The notes: generated by a model not told the origin, from the sequence alone. Shown: positions 8,748 to 18,567, counted from the first letter of the stretch. The stretch is DNA of 64,000 bases from Methylomonas sp. (GCF_023228165.1 NZ_JALOBS010000016.1:57330-121329); one strand, 5' to 3'. Numbers and translations: made by a program.

Positions 8748-9853
8748 TATTGTTCTGCTCCTGGCTGTTTGTCACCGGGTTGTTTGGCGCGATGCAAGGC
8801 TGTCAGACCGGCATGCACGGCAACGCCAGCGCCCACCACGGCGGCGGCAGTACCACCGACAGCATCGGCATTGGCTTCGATACCGAATTGATTGATGTCG
8901 GTCAGGCGCTGGTAGAAACTGCCTTTATCCCAAAAGCCGTCTTCGGAACAGCCGATACAGCCATGGCCGGACTGAATCGGAAACGAGGTGCCTTCGTTCC
9001 ATTTCACGGTCGAGCAGGCGTTGTAGGTGGTCGGGCCTTTACAGCCCATTTTGTATAGGCATTGGCCTTGGCGGGCGGCTTCGTCGTCCCAGTGTTCGAC
9101 GAACTGGCCGGCGTCGAAATGCGGGCGCCGGTAACATTTATCGTGAATGCGCTGGCTGTAAAACATCTGCGGCCGGCCTTGCTTGTCCAGGGTCGGCAGC
9201 TTGTCGAAGGTCAACAAATAAGCCACTACGGCGGTCATCACTTCGGCGATAGGCGGACAACCGGGCACTTTGATGATGGGTTTGTCGGCCAAACCGGGTA
9301 CCTTGTGTACCGGGGTGGCGCGGGTTGGGTTGGGTTTGGCGGCCTGTACGCAACCCCAGGAAGCACAGGAACCCCAGGAAATAATGGCCTTGCAGCTTTC
9401 CGCCGCGTATTTGAGTTGCTCGACGAAGGGTTTGCCGCCGATGATGCAATACATGCCGTCTTCGGCCAGCGGCGGATTGCCTTCCACGGCCAGGATGTAG
9501 TTGCCTTTGTATTTTTCGACGATCTCGGTGACGATGGCTTCGGCGTTATGGCCGGCCGCGGCCATGATGGTATCGTCGTAATCCAGCGACAGCATGGACA
9601 GAATCACGTCTTTCGCCAAGGGATGGCCGGAACGAATGAAGGATTCCGAGCAGCACGTACATTCCAGGCCGTGCAGCCACAACACCGGGATGCGCGGTTT
9701 GGTTTCCATGGCGTGGGCTATTTTCGGGGCGAAAGCAGGAGAAAGCCCCAAGGATGCAGCGGTTAGGCTGCAAAACTTCAGAAAACTGCGGCGGGTGATG
9801 CCTTGGCGGCGCATCACATCGTAAAAGGTTTCGATCACGTAAGCTCCCGGCAT
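8747..9853 (-). CDS. hupS: Uptake [NiFe] hydrogenase small subunit
   Basis: The electron-transfer subunit with three FeS clusters. I take the ATG at 9853 (MPGAYVIETF) as start; an in-frame start at 9880 is possible. A Tat signal RRSFLKF lies near residue 20, with cleavage after KIAHA, so HupSL is exported folded. Cluster ligands include LECTCCSES, GSCASWGC, PGCPP and CIGCSEDGFWD. The C-terminal helix for membrane anchoring is present (AAAVVGAGVAV). This is the first gene of the operon; I could not identify its promoter in the 860 bp upstream. Confidence 0.97.
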   Translation of the reverse strand: MPGAYVIETFYDVMRRQGITRRSFLKFCSLTAASLGLSPAFAPKIAHAMETKPRIPVLWLHGLECTCCSESFIRSGHPLAKDVILSMLSLDYDDTIMAAAGHNAEAIVTEIVEKYKGNYILAVEGNPPLAEDGMYCIIGGKPFVEQLKYAAESCKAIISWGSCASWGCVQAAKPNPTRATPVHKVPGLADKPIIKVPGCPPIAEVMTAVVAYLLTFDKLPTLDKQGRPQMFYSQRIHDKCYRRPHFDAGQFVEHWDDEAARQGQCLYKMGCKGPTTYNACSTVKWNEGTSFPIQSGHGCIGCSEDGFWDKGSFYQRLTDINQFGIEANADAVGGTAAAVVGAGVAVHAGLTALHRAKQPGDKQPGAEQ

Positions 9854-10712
9854 TGTTATGCGCAAGCTGAAAAGTGGCATCTACCCGGAGAAGGTAGTTG
9901 TATCTTTCAGTGCGGCACCGTCAAGGCCGAATCGGCTTGAAGGTGCTGAATTATTATTTGCCCGGCCCTAAAAATTCGGTTTGCCCTGATTGCCTGCAAG
10001 GCCACATCAGTCAGGCTGCCAAAAGCGCGGCCTGAACGGAATGTATTGGAAAATTTGAGTCGGTTTCTTAAACTATCGGTTCTGGAATGAGCCGAGAGTC
10101 GGCATGATTAATCGCAACATTTATGCCGGATTGCGGACAGAGGTAAAACCCTGATAAATGTGGGCTATATGGCTTGGGTGCGGTGAATTCTTTGTGCGTC
10201 TTATTACAAATACGACAAAGTGTCAGACGAAATGCGCGGAATATGACATTGAGATTAAGGCGCTGGATTGTTCGATTTAAACCAAGGGAGGATCAAAAAA
10301 TACCAATAGTTGCATTTTCCACCCCAAGCCAGCCACCAACTCCGATACGGCGGCGCCAGTAGTGAATGACGGCTTTGGGAAGTGGCGAATTGGCGCCATC
10401 GACCCATTTTTGCCACTCGCGCTTCTCCAAAGCCGCCAGTCGGCCGAAGCCAGATTCTGGAACTGGAGGACTACAAAGCCGACGTTGGCGACCTCAACCA
10501 AACGGCCACTATGTATAGCTATACATAGTGGCCGACCCAAGGCGTTCAAAAGCTAGCTGGATTTGTATCGGAATGGGTGGCGGTTTTGCGATTGGAATGC
10601 CCGGTGGTTTTGAACGGATAAGCAAATATATCCGAGGCCGAGCCGTGTGGGGTTCGATGCGACGCATCAGGCGTCGACAAACAGAGCGCATCGAGCGGAA
10701 CAGCGCATGAAT
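9854..10712. other. Intergenic region between hupS and the DUF2835 gene
   Basis: About 860 bp with no convincing gene; short open frames here have no codon bias or recognisable product. It must carry the hupS promoter reading leftwards. I looked for a sigma-54 -24/-12 pair and found no good match. An imperfect dyad CTTTGT...ACAAAG lies near 10192-10221 and a perfect 32-bp palindrome lies at 10503-10534. Confidence 0.6.
10503..10534. repeat. Perfect 32-bp palindrome
   Basis: The left arm CGGCCACTATGTATAG is followed directly, with no loop, by its exact reverse complement. It sits in the long gap upstream of hupS and downstream of the DUF2835 gene. A loop-less dyad of this length suits a dimeric DNA-binding protein or a recombination site better than a terminator, and no T-run follows. 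Confidence 0.85.
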
Positions 10713-10943
10713 TTAAGCGATTCGATGAATACCGACGAATTTATTATGCGGGGTAAGTTCCATTTCAAAATAGCCCTGGATGCCGTCCTTGGTTAAAAAT
10801 CGCTGAATCTTGCTGGCCGGAAAGCGGATGCGGCGACCGTCGTCTGCCTGTACGTTGACGGAATCGGCAATACCTTGATAGACGGCCAGGAACTGGTCGT
10901 AACTTAAATAAAGTTTGAAACGGATAAATTGGTTGGTTGCCAT
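10713..10943 (-). CDS. DUF2835 family protein
   Basis: A 76-residue protein with the DUF2835 pattern (FxLxLSYDxFLxxYQG near the start, then RIRFPASKIQRFLTKDGIQG). The family is restricted to gammaproteobacteria and has no known function. I chose MATNQF at 10943 over an upstream ATG at 10976, because family members start close to the first strand. It follows htpX by about 45 bp on the same strand. Confidence 0.85.
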   Translation of the reverse strand: MATNQFIRFKLYLSYDQFLAVYQGIADSVNVQADDGRRIRFPASKIQRFLTKDGIQGYFEMELTPHNKFVGIHRIA

Positions 10944-10988
10944 GGAAATGGGCCGTGCCGGCTTAAAAACCGGCACAGATGAATGAAA

Positions 10989-11864
10989 TTAACGTTGGTT
11001 TTTCAATGCTTCGATGCGCTCTTCCAACGGCGGGTGACTCATAAATAAGCGTCGTACGCCGCCGCCATTAATGCCGAAAGCCGCCAGTTCGCCCGGCAAC
11101 TGGGCCGGTTCGTGCGAGCGTTGCAAGGCTTGCAGGGCGGAAATCATTTTTTGGCGGCCGGCCAATTTGGCGCCGCCCGCGTCGGCACGGAATTCGCGGT
11201 AGCGGGAGAACCACATCACCAGCATGGAAGCCAGAATGGATAGGGCAATTTGCGCGACTATTTGCGTGATGTAATAAGCCGGTCCGTATCCGCGTTCGGT
11301 TTTGAATACCACCCGGTCGACGATGTGGCCGATGATAGTGGCGAAGAAATACACAAAGGTATTCACCACGCCTTGCATCAAGGCCATGGTGACCATGTCG
11401 CCGTTGGCTACGTGGCTGATTTCGTGACCGACCACCGCTTCCACTTCATCGGCGTTCATGCTTTGCAGCAAACCGGTGCTGACGGCCACCAATGCGTTGT
11501 TACGGTTAGCGCCGGTAGCGAACGCATTCGGTTCCGGTGCCTGGAAAATACCCACTTCCGGCATGCCGATGCCGGCTTGTTGAGCCTGTCTGGTCACGAT
11601 ACCCAGCAACCATTGTTCGGTTTGGTTTTGCGGATGCTCGATGACATGCACGCCCATGGCTCTTTTGGCCGACCATTTGGACATGAACAAGGAAATGACC
11701 GAGCCGGCCATACCGATGATCGCGGACATGGCCAGCAAGGCATTCAGGTTCAGATCGACGCCTTGGGCATCCAGGGTGCTTTTCAGCCCGAGAATATTAA
11801 AAATTATTGTAATCGCAATCATGATGGCCACGTTGGTAGCCATAAACAACAATATCCTCATCAT
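10989..11864 (-). CDS. htpX: Membrane zinc protease HtpX
   Basis: HtpX is a heat-shock-linked M48B metalloprotease that degrades misfolded inner-membrane proteins. The start at 11864 gives MMRILLFMATN, matching the family N-terminus; an in-frame start at 11930 adds an unlikely 22 residues. Two N-terminal membrane segments, the zinc motif HEISH with following VANGD, and two more hydrophobic stretches are visible. The third ligand Glu lies in SRYREFRADAGGAKLAG. The length of 291 residues is typical. Confidence 0.96.
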   Translation of the reverse strand: MMRILLFMATNVAIMIAITIIFNILGLKSTLDAQGVDLNLNALLAMSAIIGMAGSVISLFMSKWSAKRAMGVHVIEHPQNQTEQWLLGIVTRQAQQAGIGMPEVGIFQAPEPNAFATGANRNNALVAVSTGLLQSMNADEVEAVVGHEISHVANGDMVTMALMQGVVNTFVYFFATIIGHIVDRVVFKTERGYGPAYYITQIVAQIALSILASMLVMWFSRYREFRADAGGAKLAGRQKMISALQALQRSHEPAQLPGELAAFGINGGGVRRLFMSHPPLEERIEALKNQR

Positions 11865-11978
11865 AATAATTATCCTGTGTTGTGTAGTGTAGTGATGGAA
11901 ACAAGGTGGGTGCTGAATAGTTAAATTCAAGGCTTGGAGTGGTAAGATGCGGCAAAGTTTATTTTAGAGGACTGAAAA

Positions 11979-13088
11979 ATGAAAGGTTTAAAGGCAATAT
12001 TGTTTTTTATGGCCGTTTCCCCGTTGTGTTTTGCAGTAAAACCCGCGCACGAAGCCGTTTTGAAACAATTGCATTTGCCGTACGGGTTTAAGATTTCCAT
12101 TTATGCGGACGACGTGCCGAACGCCCGGCAAATGGCCTTGGGCGAACATGGGGTATTGTTTGTCGGCACCCAGGACGGACACGTGTATGCCTTGCAGGAC
12201 AAGGACGGCGATGGCGTGGCCGAACAACGCTATACACTGGCGGAGGAACTCTATCTGCCCAACGGTGTTGCCTACAAAAGCGGCGCTTTATATGTCGCGG
12301 AAGTCAATCGCATCATTCGGTTCAATGAAATAGAAGATCAGCTGGATAACCCGCCCAAACCCATCGTGGTGTTTGATAAATTGCCGTCCGATAAACACCA
12401 CGGCTGGAAGTATCTGAAATTCGGCCCCGACGGCAAGTTGTATAGCGCAGTGGGCGCGCCTTGCAATGTTTGTGCGCCTGAAGATAGTCTGTACGCCTCG
12501 CTATTTCGCATCAATGCCGACGGTAGCGGTTTTCAAGTATTGGCCAACGGTATTCGCAACACCGTCGGCTTCGATTGGGAGCCGGGCACCCGCCATCTGT
12601 TTTTTAACGATAACGGACGTGATAATTTAGGCGATGACGTACCGCCGGATGAGTTGAACCAGTGGACGGGCACTCATCAGCATTACGGATTTCCCTATTG
12701 TCACGCCGGCACCATTTCCGATCCGGAGTTCGGCGGTAAAAAGAAATGCGGCCAATTTCAAGGCCCGGTCTGGCGCTATAAAGCCCATGTTGCGCCGTTA
12801 GGTATGCGTTTTTACACCGGGCTGCAATTTCCAGATCACTATTACAAACAGCTGTTCGTGGCCCAACACGGCTCGTGGAATCGAAGCGTACCGCAGGGCT
12901 ATCAAGTGGCGTTGATTAAATTCAGGGAAGGCGAGCCGTTTAGCGAACAAGCGTTTGTTTCCGGTTGGCTGACGGCCTCCGGTGATGTGTTGGGGCGGCC
13001 GGTGGATATAGTGCAAACGCCAAAGGGCGGTTTGCTGATCAGCGACGACAAACTGGGCGTGATTTACAAGGTCGAGTATAAAAAGTGA
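11979..13088 (+). CDS. PQQ-type sorbosone dehydrogenase-like beta-propeller protein
   Basis: A 369-residue secreted protein: signal peptide MKGLKAILFFMAVSPLCFA, then a six-bladed beta-propeller of the sorbosone/glucose dehydrogenase family. Recognisable segments are LPYGFKISIYADDVPNARQM, a DKDGDGVAEQ calcium-like loop, NGIRNTVGFDWEP and FNDNGRD. Family members oxidise sugars or aldehydes with PQQ in the periplasm, but many are uncharacterised and substrate cannot be read from sequence. It overlaps nudF by 4 bases, which suggests co-expression. Confidence 0.82.
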   Translation: MKGLKAILFFMAVSPLCFAVKPAHEAVLKQLHLPYGFKISIYADDVPNARQMALGEHGVLFVGTQDGHVYALQDKDGDGVAEQRYTLAEELYLPNGVAYKSGALYVAEVNRIIRFNEIEDQLDNPPKPIVVFDKLPSDKHHGWKYLKFGPDGKLYSAVGAPCNVCAPEDSLYASLFRINADGSGFQVLANGIRNTVGFDWEPGTRHLFFNDNGRDNLGDDVPPDELNQWTGTHQHYGFPYCHAGTISDPEFGGKKKCGQFQGPVWRYKAHVAPLGMRFYTGLQFPDHYYKQLFVAQHGSWNRSVPQGYQVALIKFREGEPFSEQAFVSGWLTASGDVLGRPVDIVQTPKGGLLISDDKLGVIYKVEYKK

Positions 13089-13699
13089 GCGAAAAACAGT
13101 TTGAAATACTGGCAAAGGAAACCGTTTACCAAGGTTTTTTTCGTTTGGAACGATACACGCTAAAACACACTTTATATAGAGGCGGCTGGAGCCGGCCGAT
13201 TAGCCGCGAACTCTTTCGACGCGGCAATTGCGTGGCGGTATTGTTGTACGATCCCGAGCGCGACGAAGTGGTATTGATCGAACAATTCCGGGTCGGTGCG
13301 GTGCTGCAACCGCAGTGTTCCTGGCTGATCGAAATTGTGGCCGGCGCTATAGAGGAAGGTGAAACGGCTGAAGAAGTGGCTTATCGCGAAGCGTCGGAAG
13401 AGGCGGGTTGCGACATTACGGAACTCATGGAAATTCAGCAGTTTTACACCACACCTGGCGGTTGTTCCGAGCGTATTACCTTATTCTGCGGTCGGGTCGA
13501 TAGCCATAAGGTCGGCGGCGTGCACGGCTTGGTGGAAGAAGACGAAGACATCCGCGTTACAGCGGTTAAATTTGCCGATGTGTTTCAAATGTTGGAAGAT
13601 GGCAAAATCGAGTCCGGTATTCCCATCATCGCCATTCAATGGCTATATATACACCGCGACAAACTTAGAGCTCGTTGGCTTAACAATAAGAATGAATAA
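13085..13699 (+). CDS. nudF: NUDIX hydrolase, ADP-ribose pyrophosphatase type
   Basis: A 204-residue NudF-type enzyme that hydrolyses ADP-ribose to AMP and ribose-5-phosphate. The Nudix box is complete: GAIEEGETAEEVAYREASEEAG with the REASEEAG metal-binding Glu residues near residues 96-104. N-terminal strands before the box form the swapped dimer domain typical of ADP-ribose hydrolases. The GTG start overlaps the stop of the upstream gene by 4 bases. Confidence 0.92.
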   Translation: MSEKQFEILAKETVYQGFFRLERYTLKHTLYRGGWSRPISRELFRRGNCVAVLLYDPERDEVVLIEQFRVGAVLQPQCSWLIEIVAGAIEEGETAEEVAYREASEEAGCDITELMEIQQFYTTPGGCSERITLFCGRVDSHKVGGVHGLVEEDEDIRVTAVKFADVFQMLEDGKIESGIPIIAIQWLYIHRDKLRARWLNNKNE

Positions 13700-13781
13700 T
13701 CCTACGCTAAACACAGTGCTTGTTGAATGTTCATTGAAATGGGATGATTTACCCACCCTAACTAATTTGATTGATATTTAA
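13692..13781 (+). CDS. Possible 29-residue small protein overlapping the nudF stop
   Basis: An ATG overlaps the nudF stop (ATGAATAA) and opens a 29-codon frame starting MNNPTL and ending NLIDI, with one Cys and two Trp/Asp-rich turns. Such overlap is typical of translational coupling. It ends 14 bases before the LuxR-type gene. No family is recognised; chance cannot be excluded. Confidence 0.25.
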   Translation: MNNPTLNTVLVECSLKWDDLPTLTNLIDI

Positions 13782-13795
13782 CCGAATATTTCACC

Positions 13796-14437
13796 GTGGC
13801 CAATATTTTGATTTATTCCAATAATCCGCAACTGGCAGCTGAGTGGATGCATGCTCTGGTCTCCGATCACAGTGTAAATAGATTATTGAATGCGCGAACC
13901 GAATACCATGCCGATGCGGTTATTTTTGATGCCCGCAAGCTGGATGAAGATACCACCCTGTTGGCCGTGTTAGCCAACCCAAACACCCGCTTCCTGATCA
14001 TGGGCTCCAATTGGCCAGAGCAAAAGCAGATTGAGGTGATGGTGCATGGCGCCGCCGGATATTGCGAAGAATCGGAAGCCGCCCTGTTATTGAAACGCGC
14101 CGTGGATTGCATCTTGAAAGGCGACATCTGGATACGCCGGGCTTTGGTGCCCAAAGTGATCGGGGTGCTCACCGGTCAACTACAGTCCAACCACAATAAT
14201 CATTTAACGTTGGAAGAACGCGAAAAATTGACCCGCATGTCCAAATCCCTCTCGGCAAGGGAAATTGAAGTGGCCAACATGATACGGCTGGGCGAAAACA
14301 ACCGTTGCATAGCTGAAGCCATGAATATTTCCGAACGAACCGTTAAAGCCCATCTGTCCTCGATTTTCCGAAAGTTTGAAGTAGACGACCGCTTGCGTTT
14401 GGCAATACGTTTAAAAGAAATCGATCAATACCGCTAG
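13796..14437 (+). CDS. LuxR-family regulator with atypical receiver domain
   Basis: A 213-residue protein with a C-terminal LuxR helix-turn-helix (about residues 150-205: LSAREIEVANMI, then NISERTVKAHLSSIFRKF). The N-terminal 120 residues fold-match a receiver, with an Asp in AVIFDARKL (D45) at the usual site, but the acidic pair that binds Mg2+ is replaced by Asn (YSNNPQ). It may therefore act without phosphorylation, as CsgD/VpsT-like regulators do. The start is GTG. The target genes are not evident; nudF lies just upstream. Confidence 0.85.
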   Translation: MANILIYSNNPQLAAEWMHALVSDHSVNRLLNARTEYHADAVIFDARKLDEDTTLLAVLANPNTRFLIMGSNWPEQKQIEVMVHGAAGYCEESEAALLLKRAVDCILKGDIWIRRALVPKVIGVLTGQLQSNHNNHLTLEEREKLTRMSKSLSAREIEVANMIRLGENNRCIAEAMNISERTVKAHLSSIFRKFEVDDRLRLAIRLKEIDQYR

Positions 14438-14577
14438 GCATTAATGACTTGTCAACCGCGTTAATGCGCCTGATCGAACCGGTTGAACGTTGCGTTGTCG
14501 GCATTGGCGAAACCCATCGAGCGTAACCGTGGCGCAACGCCTCGTTAAACAGTTACGAAATTAGATGAAATCGGATT

Positions 14578-15549
14578 ATGGATCAATTAACGGATTTAAA
14601 AGCTATCCTGCACTCCAAGCGCGCCAATATCTATTACCTGGAAAAGTGCCGGGTAATGCAGAAAGACGGCCGTGTGCTGTATTTGACCGAAGCCAAGGAT
14701 GAAAACTATTACTGGAATATTCCCATTGCCAATACCACCGTGATCCTGCTGGGCACCGGCACTTCGATCACCCAGGCGGCGATGCGTATGCTGGCCAGTG
14801 CCGGCGTGCTGGTGGGATTTTGCGGCGGCGGAAGTACGCCGCTGTTTTCCGGCAGCGAAATAGAATGGCTCACCCCGCAAAGCGAATACCGACCCACCGA
14901 ATACGTACAAGGCTGGTTGAGATTCTGGTTCGACGACGCCCAACGCCTGGCTGTTGCCAAAGCCTTTCAACAGGCCCGCGTCGACTATATACGCCGCAGC
15001 TGGGACAAAGATCGGGAACTGAAAGCCGAAAACATCTTTGCAGACGACAGCGCCATAGCTGGCGCCCTGGACAGTTATACCAACAACCTCGCCAGCGCCG
15101 AAAAAACCGGCGACCTGCTGCAACGCGAAGCTTTGCTCACCAAACAACTCTACCGCTATGCGGCCAAAGCCACCCAACACAGCGACTTTAGCCGCGACCA
15201 CGGCGGCACCGATTTAGCCAATGGCTTTTTAAATCACGGCAACTACCTGGCTTACGGCTTGGCTGCCACCACGCTATGGGTGTTGGGCATTCCGCACGGC
15301 TTCGCGGTGATGCACGGCAAAACCCGCCGTGGCGCGCTGGTGTTCGACGTGGCCGACTTGGTCAAGGACGCCATCGTGTTGCCCTGGGCCTTTGTTTGCG
15401 CCAAGGAAAAAATGACCGAGCAGGAATTTCGCCAACAATGTCTGCAAAAGTTTACCGAACACAAGGCTTTGGATTTCATGTTCGAGCAAGTCAAACAACA
15501 AGCGTTAAATCCCCCTCTCCCTCAGGGAGAGGGGCGGGGTGAGGGGTAA
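14578..15549 (+). CDS. cas1: CRISPR-associated endonuclease Cas1, type I-F
   Basis: Cas1 is the integrase that inserts new spacers, acting with the Cas2 part of Cas2-3. The 323-residue protein matches type I-F Cas1 from its first residues (LKAILHSKRANIYYLEKCRV). Probable catalytic residues are E184 (QREALLTK), H246 (AVMHGKTRRG) and D257/D260 (FDVADLVKD). The last 13 residues, starting NPPLPQG, are encoded by a REP-like palindrome, a foreign tail absent from normal Cas1. The gene is otherwise intact and 4 bases or fewer from cas2-3. Confidence 0.96.
   Translation: MDQLTDLKAILHSKRANIYYLEKCRVMQKDGRVLYLTEAKDENYYWNIPIANTTVILLGTGTSITQAAMRMLASAGVLVGFCGGGSTPLFSGSEIEWLTPQSEYRPTEYVQGWLRFWFDDAQRLAVAKAFQQARVDYIRRSWDKDRELKAENIFADDSAIAGALDSYTNNLASAEKTGDLLQREALLTKQLYRYAAKATQHSDFSRDHGGTDLANGFLNHGNYLAYGLAATTLWVLGIPHGFAVMHGKTRRGALVFDVADLVKDAIVLPWAFVCAKEKMTEQEFRQQCLQKFTEHKALDFMFEQVKQQALNPPLPQGEGRGEG
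15512..15534. repeat. REP-like palindrome inside the cas1 3' end
   Basis: Ten-base arms CCCCTCTCCC and GGGAGAGGGG with loop TCA, followed by GCGGGGTGAGGGG. It forms the last codons of cas1 and the ribosome-site region of cas2-3, so it may affect the expression of cas2-3. Confidence 0.8.
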
Positions 15550-15553
15550 AATC

Positions 15554-18511
15554 ATGATGGTCACCTTCGTCAGCCAATGCCAGAAAAAAGCGTTAAACCG
15601 CACCCGCCGCGTTCTGGATGCCTTCGCCAACCGCATCGGCGACAACACCTGGCAAACCGTGATTACCGAAGAGGGCCTGATCGCCGTCAAAACCCTACTG
15701 CGCAAAACCGCCACCAAAAATACCGCTGTTTCCTGTCATTGGATTAGGTCGCGCAGTCGTAGTGAGTTGGTGTGGATAGTCGGTAATCGTAACCAATTTA
15801 GCGCCCAAGGCATTGTTCCCGTTAATATCACAAACAAAGAATTATTTATGGATATACCTCGCGATAAACCGATTCCTGGCTGTCTATACGCCAACACGCA
15901 TTTACAACCCTTAGCGGAGCATTTATTTGCTGTGGGTTATTTAGCAATGCGAATATATCAAACATTATTTCCAGAAAATCCCAGCCATAGCCATGCGGTA
16001 TTTATTGCCGGGTGTTTGCATGACCTTGGCAAGATCGACCCGCAATTTCAAAGCTGGGTGAGAAATTCTAATCGCAAGGATTACATTCCTGAAGACGGAC
16101 AACATATTGATGCTGCGAAATTTAGTTTTGATAAACATCCAAGGCATAACGAAATTTCGGTTTTGCTATATGAGTTACTCGACGATATATCCATAAAGAC
16201 ATTAAACAGAGATGTTAAGGACGCTATCCGCCACACTATTTATTGGCATCACGCCAAACCTTTTCGCAAGGACAATGATAAAGGCTTTTCCACATATTGG
16301 GATATTTACTCAAAATGTATCGGCAACAATCCGTCACTTGATTTTTCTCAGCTTATTACGTGTGCAATAGATACTTTATCAAGAGTGCTAAAACTTGAGG
16401 AGCAGGCTGCTTTCGATAATAAAACCGGTTTATCTGAGAGTTATCAGAAAACAGTCGACGAAGATAAAGTTCAACACTTAAAAAGCGGTACGCCGTTACC
16501 CGTTTTTAAGCGCTATGAAAATAAAACCAAATTGAACGACTACCAAAGCGATATTGGTTTTAATGCCTTAAATAACATATTTCGTGCCTGTGTTATTAGC
16601 GCTGATAGACTGATATCTGCACTTTCGGCGCAAGAACTCATAGAAGAATGCATTAAAAATCGAAACTTTGATTTTTTGATCGACCAATGTTTGTTACCCG
16701 ACAGCAATCTTGGCAGTCATATCGAACACTGCTTGAAACACCCCAGTTTTAGTGGCGAGCGCAATACCAAGCAGAGTGAAATTGCCCAGCAATTAACAGA
16801 GTGCCGTGATATTGCCGTTTTAGCCGGTCCAGCAGGTTGCGGCAAAACCAAAATCGCTTTGGAATGGGCAAAACTGAAAAACGCTCAACAAATCATTTGG
16901 GTGTGTCCGAGGGTACAAATTTGCCAAGGTCTGTTTGATGAATTAATTATGGAGCACTATTTACCTAATGCCAATATCGAAATTTTCACGGGCGAATATA
17001 AATACACGAAGGAATGGGGCAAGCAAACGTCGGATGATGAATTCTTTAGTGGGGACATCGTTATCACCACCATGGATCAAGTGCTTAATAACATCATTAC
17101 CCACACTAAGGCGGATAGCTTGATCAGCTTTTTGGATGCCCATGTCGTATTTGATGAGTATCACGAATATATCAATATGCCTGCTTTTAATTTGTTTTTT
17201 GCAGAATTGGTACACGGCAAACGCTTAAAAGGCAGCCGGGCAAATACGCTACTGGTGTCCGCTACACCGCATTATTATTTCATTGATAGCTTGTTTGGCA
17301 ACGGCTTTGATAGTCGCTTCGACGTCGTAGAAATGCAGTCATTTAACCCAAGTCAGTACCAAATAGAATTTGTTCCTTATGACGAAGACAAAATCGACGA
17401 TAACAACCCATTTTTCGCACCGCGTGCTGGAAATACTTTTGTCATTAGCAACACTGCCTTAAAAGCGCAATAGGGCTTTATTTTTAATCTGAAGTTTGAA
17501 AATGATCAGCGCCGTGAAAAGGCGGTGTTGTATCACTCCAAATTTATCAAGAGCGACAAACAAAAATGGTTTGAAGCGGTTTATGATTCTTTCAAAAAAG
17601 GCGGCACAAAAACCTACGATGTCCTGCGTAGCGGGCCGATTGTGCAAGCATCACTGAATATTACCTGTGATGAAATGATTAGTGATATTTGTACCGCTGA
17701 GGATTGCTTGCAGCGACTTGGCCGATTGGATCGCTTCGGCGAAAACGCATCCATCAACCGTTACCTGATCGCCATTCCTAGCTCATTCAAAGGGACTAAC
17801 GGTGTCGGTAAATTTTTATCGAGTATGAATAGTTTTGCTTCAACTCGGGCGTGGCGTGATTTCCTTGCAGCCAAATTGATGGATGAAAAGCCCTTACGTT
17901 TGCCGCAAATCTACGCGTTTTATCGCGAGTTTCACAACAACGAAGCCAGCAAAAAAGAGATCGAGAACGACTTGCTCAAGGCGATGCAAAAAAGCGTTGA
18001 CTTGATTGACGACAAAGTTACCGACCCTATTCGACTATTCCAAAATAAAAAGGAGACGGCAAACAAACGCGGCAAAATCAGCAAAAACTCCTTGCGAGGG
18101 GATAATCGTTTTGTGCAATTGGCGGTATGTACGGTCAGCGGGTTTGATCAATACCAATTCGAGGACTGTTACGCTTACCAAATGCCAATCAGTGATAACC
18201 AGCAAATAGATAACATCACTGCCGAGAAGGAGCTGATTGAAGGTTATGGTAATAGCCAAAAAAGCTTGCTCGCACACATGGCAAAAAAACACCATCAAAT
18301 CATGGGAGGAAAGGCTCCATTCAAAGATTACATGCTCTTGAATGAAGCCAGAGACCCGGAAAACCCAATTTACCTAAGCTACACCCCGAAACACTTAGAA
18401 GACGCAGGTAGAGACAGCGGACGGCATCCCTGGGCAATTTATTATGCCGTATGCGATAAACAGCCCATTGGCGCAATCTCCATCAAGCAGTTAACATCAA
18501 CTGAAGATTAA
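15554..18511 (+). pseudogene. cas3: cas2-3 fusion of type I-F, interrupted by an amber codon
   Basis: Type I-F Cas2-3 joins the Cas2 adaptation subunit to the HD nuclease-helicase that shreds targets. From the ATG at 15554 the frame runs 985 codons but has TAG at 17471-17473 (codon 640). Before it lie a Cas2 domain (residues 1-95), the HD motif HDLGKID (about 155), Walker A GPAGCGKTK (about 425) and DEYH (about 533). After it, in the same frame and with no shift, come the arginine motif QRLGRLDRFG (about 719) and the C-terminal domain. The stop separates the two helicase halves, so interference should be lost while Cas2 may remain. A sequencing error is possible. Confidence 0.9.
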
Positions 18512-18567
18512 ACTCTGCCAGGATTAAGAAATCAAAACCCGCCAGATCAATGCTTATCGAGGTCACT

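Noticed and set aside
422..9766. Many long open frames on the plus strand opposite the hydrogenase genes
   Set aside because: They are antisense shadows of GC-rich codons; the minus-strand genes have clear families and contiguous overlaps.
9854..10300. A sigma-54 promoter for hupS
   Set aside because: I looked for TGGCAC-N5-TTGC on the minus strand and found only poor partial matches.
10174..10691. Open frames of 60-90 codons on both strands upstream of hupS
   Set aside because: No family, no codon character, and they cross the perfect palindrome in either direction.
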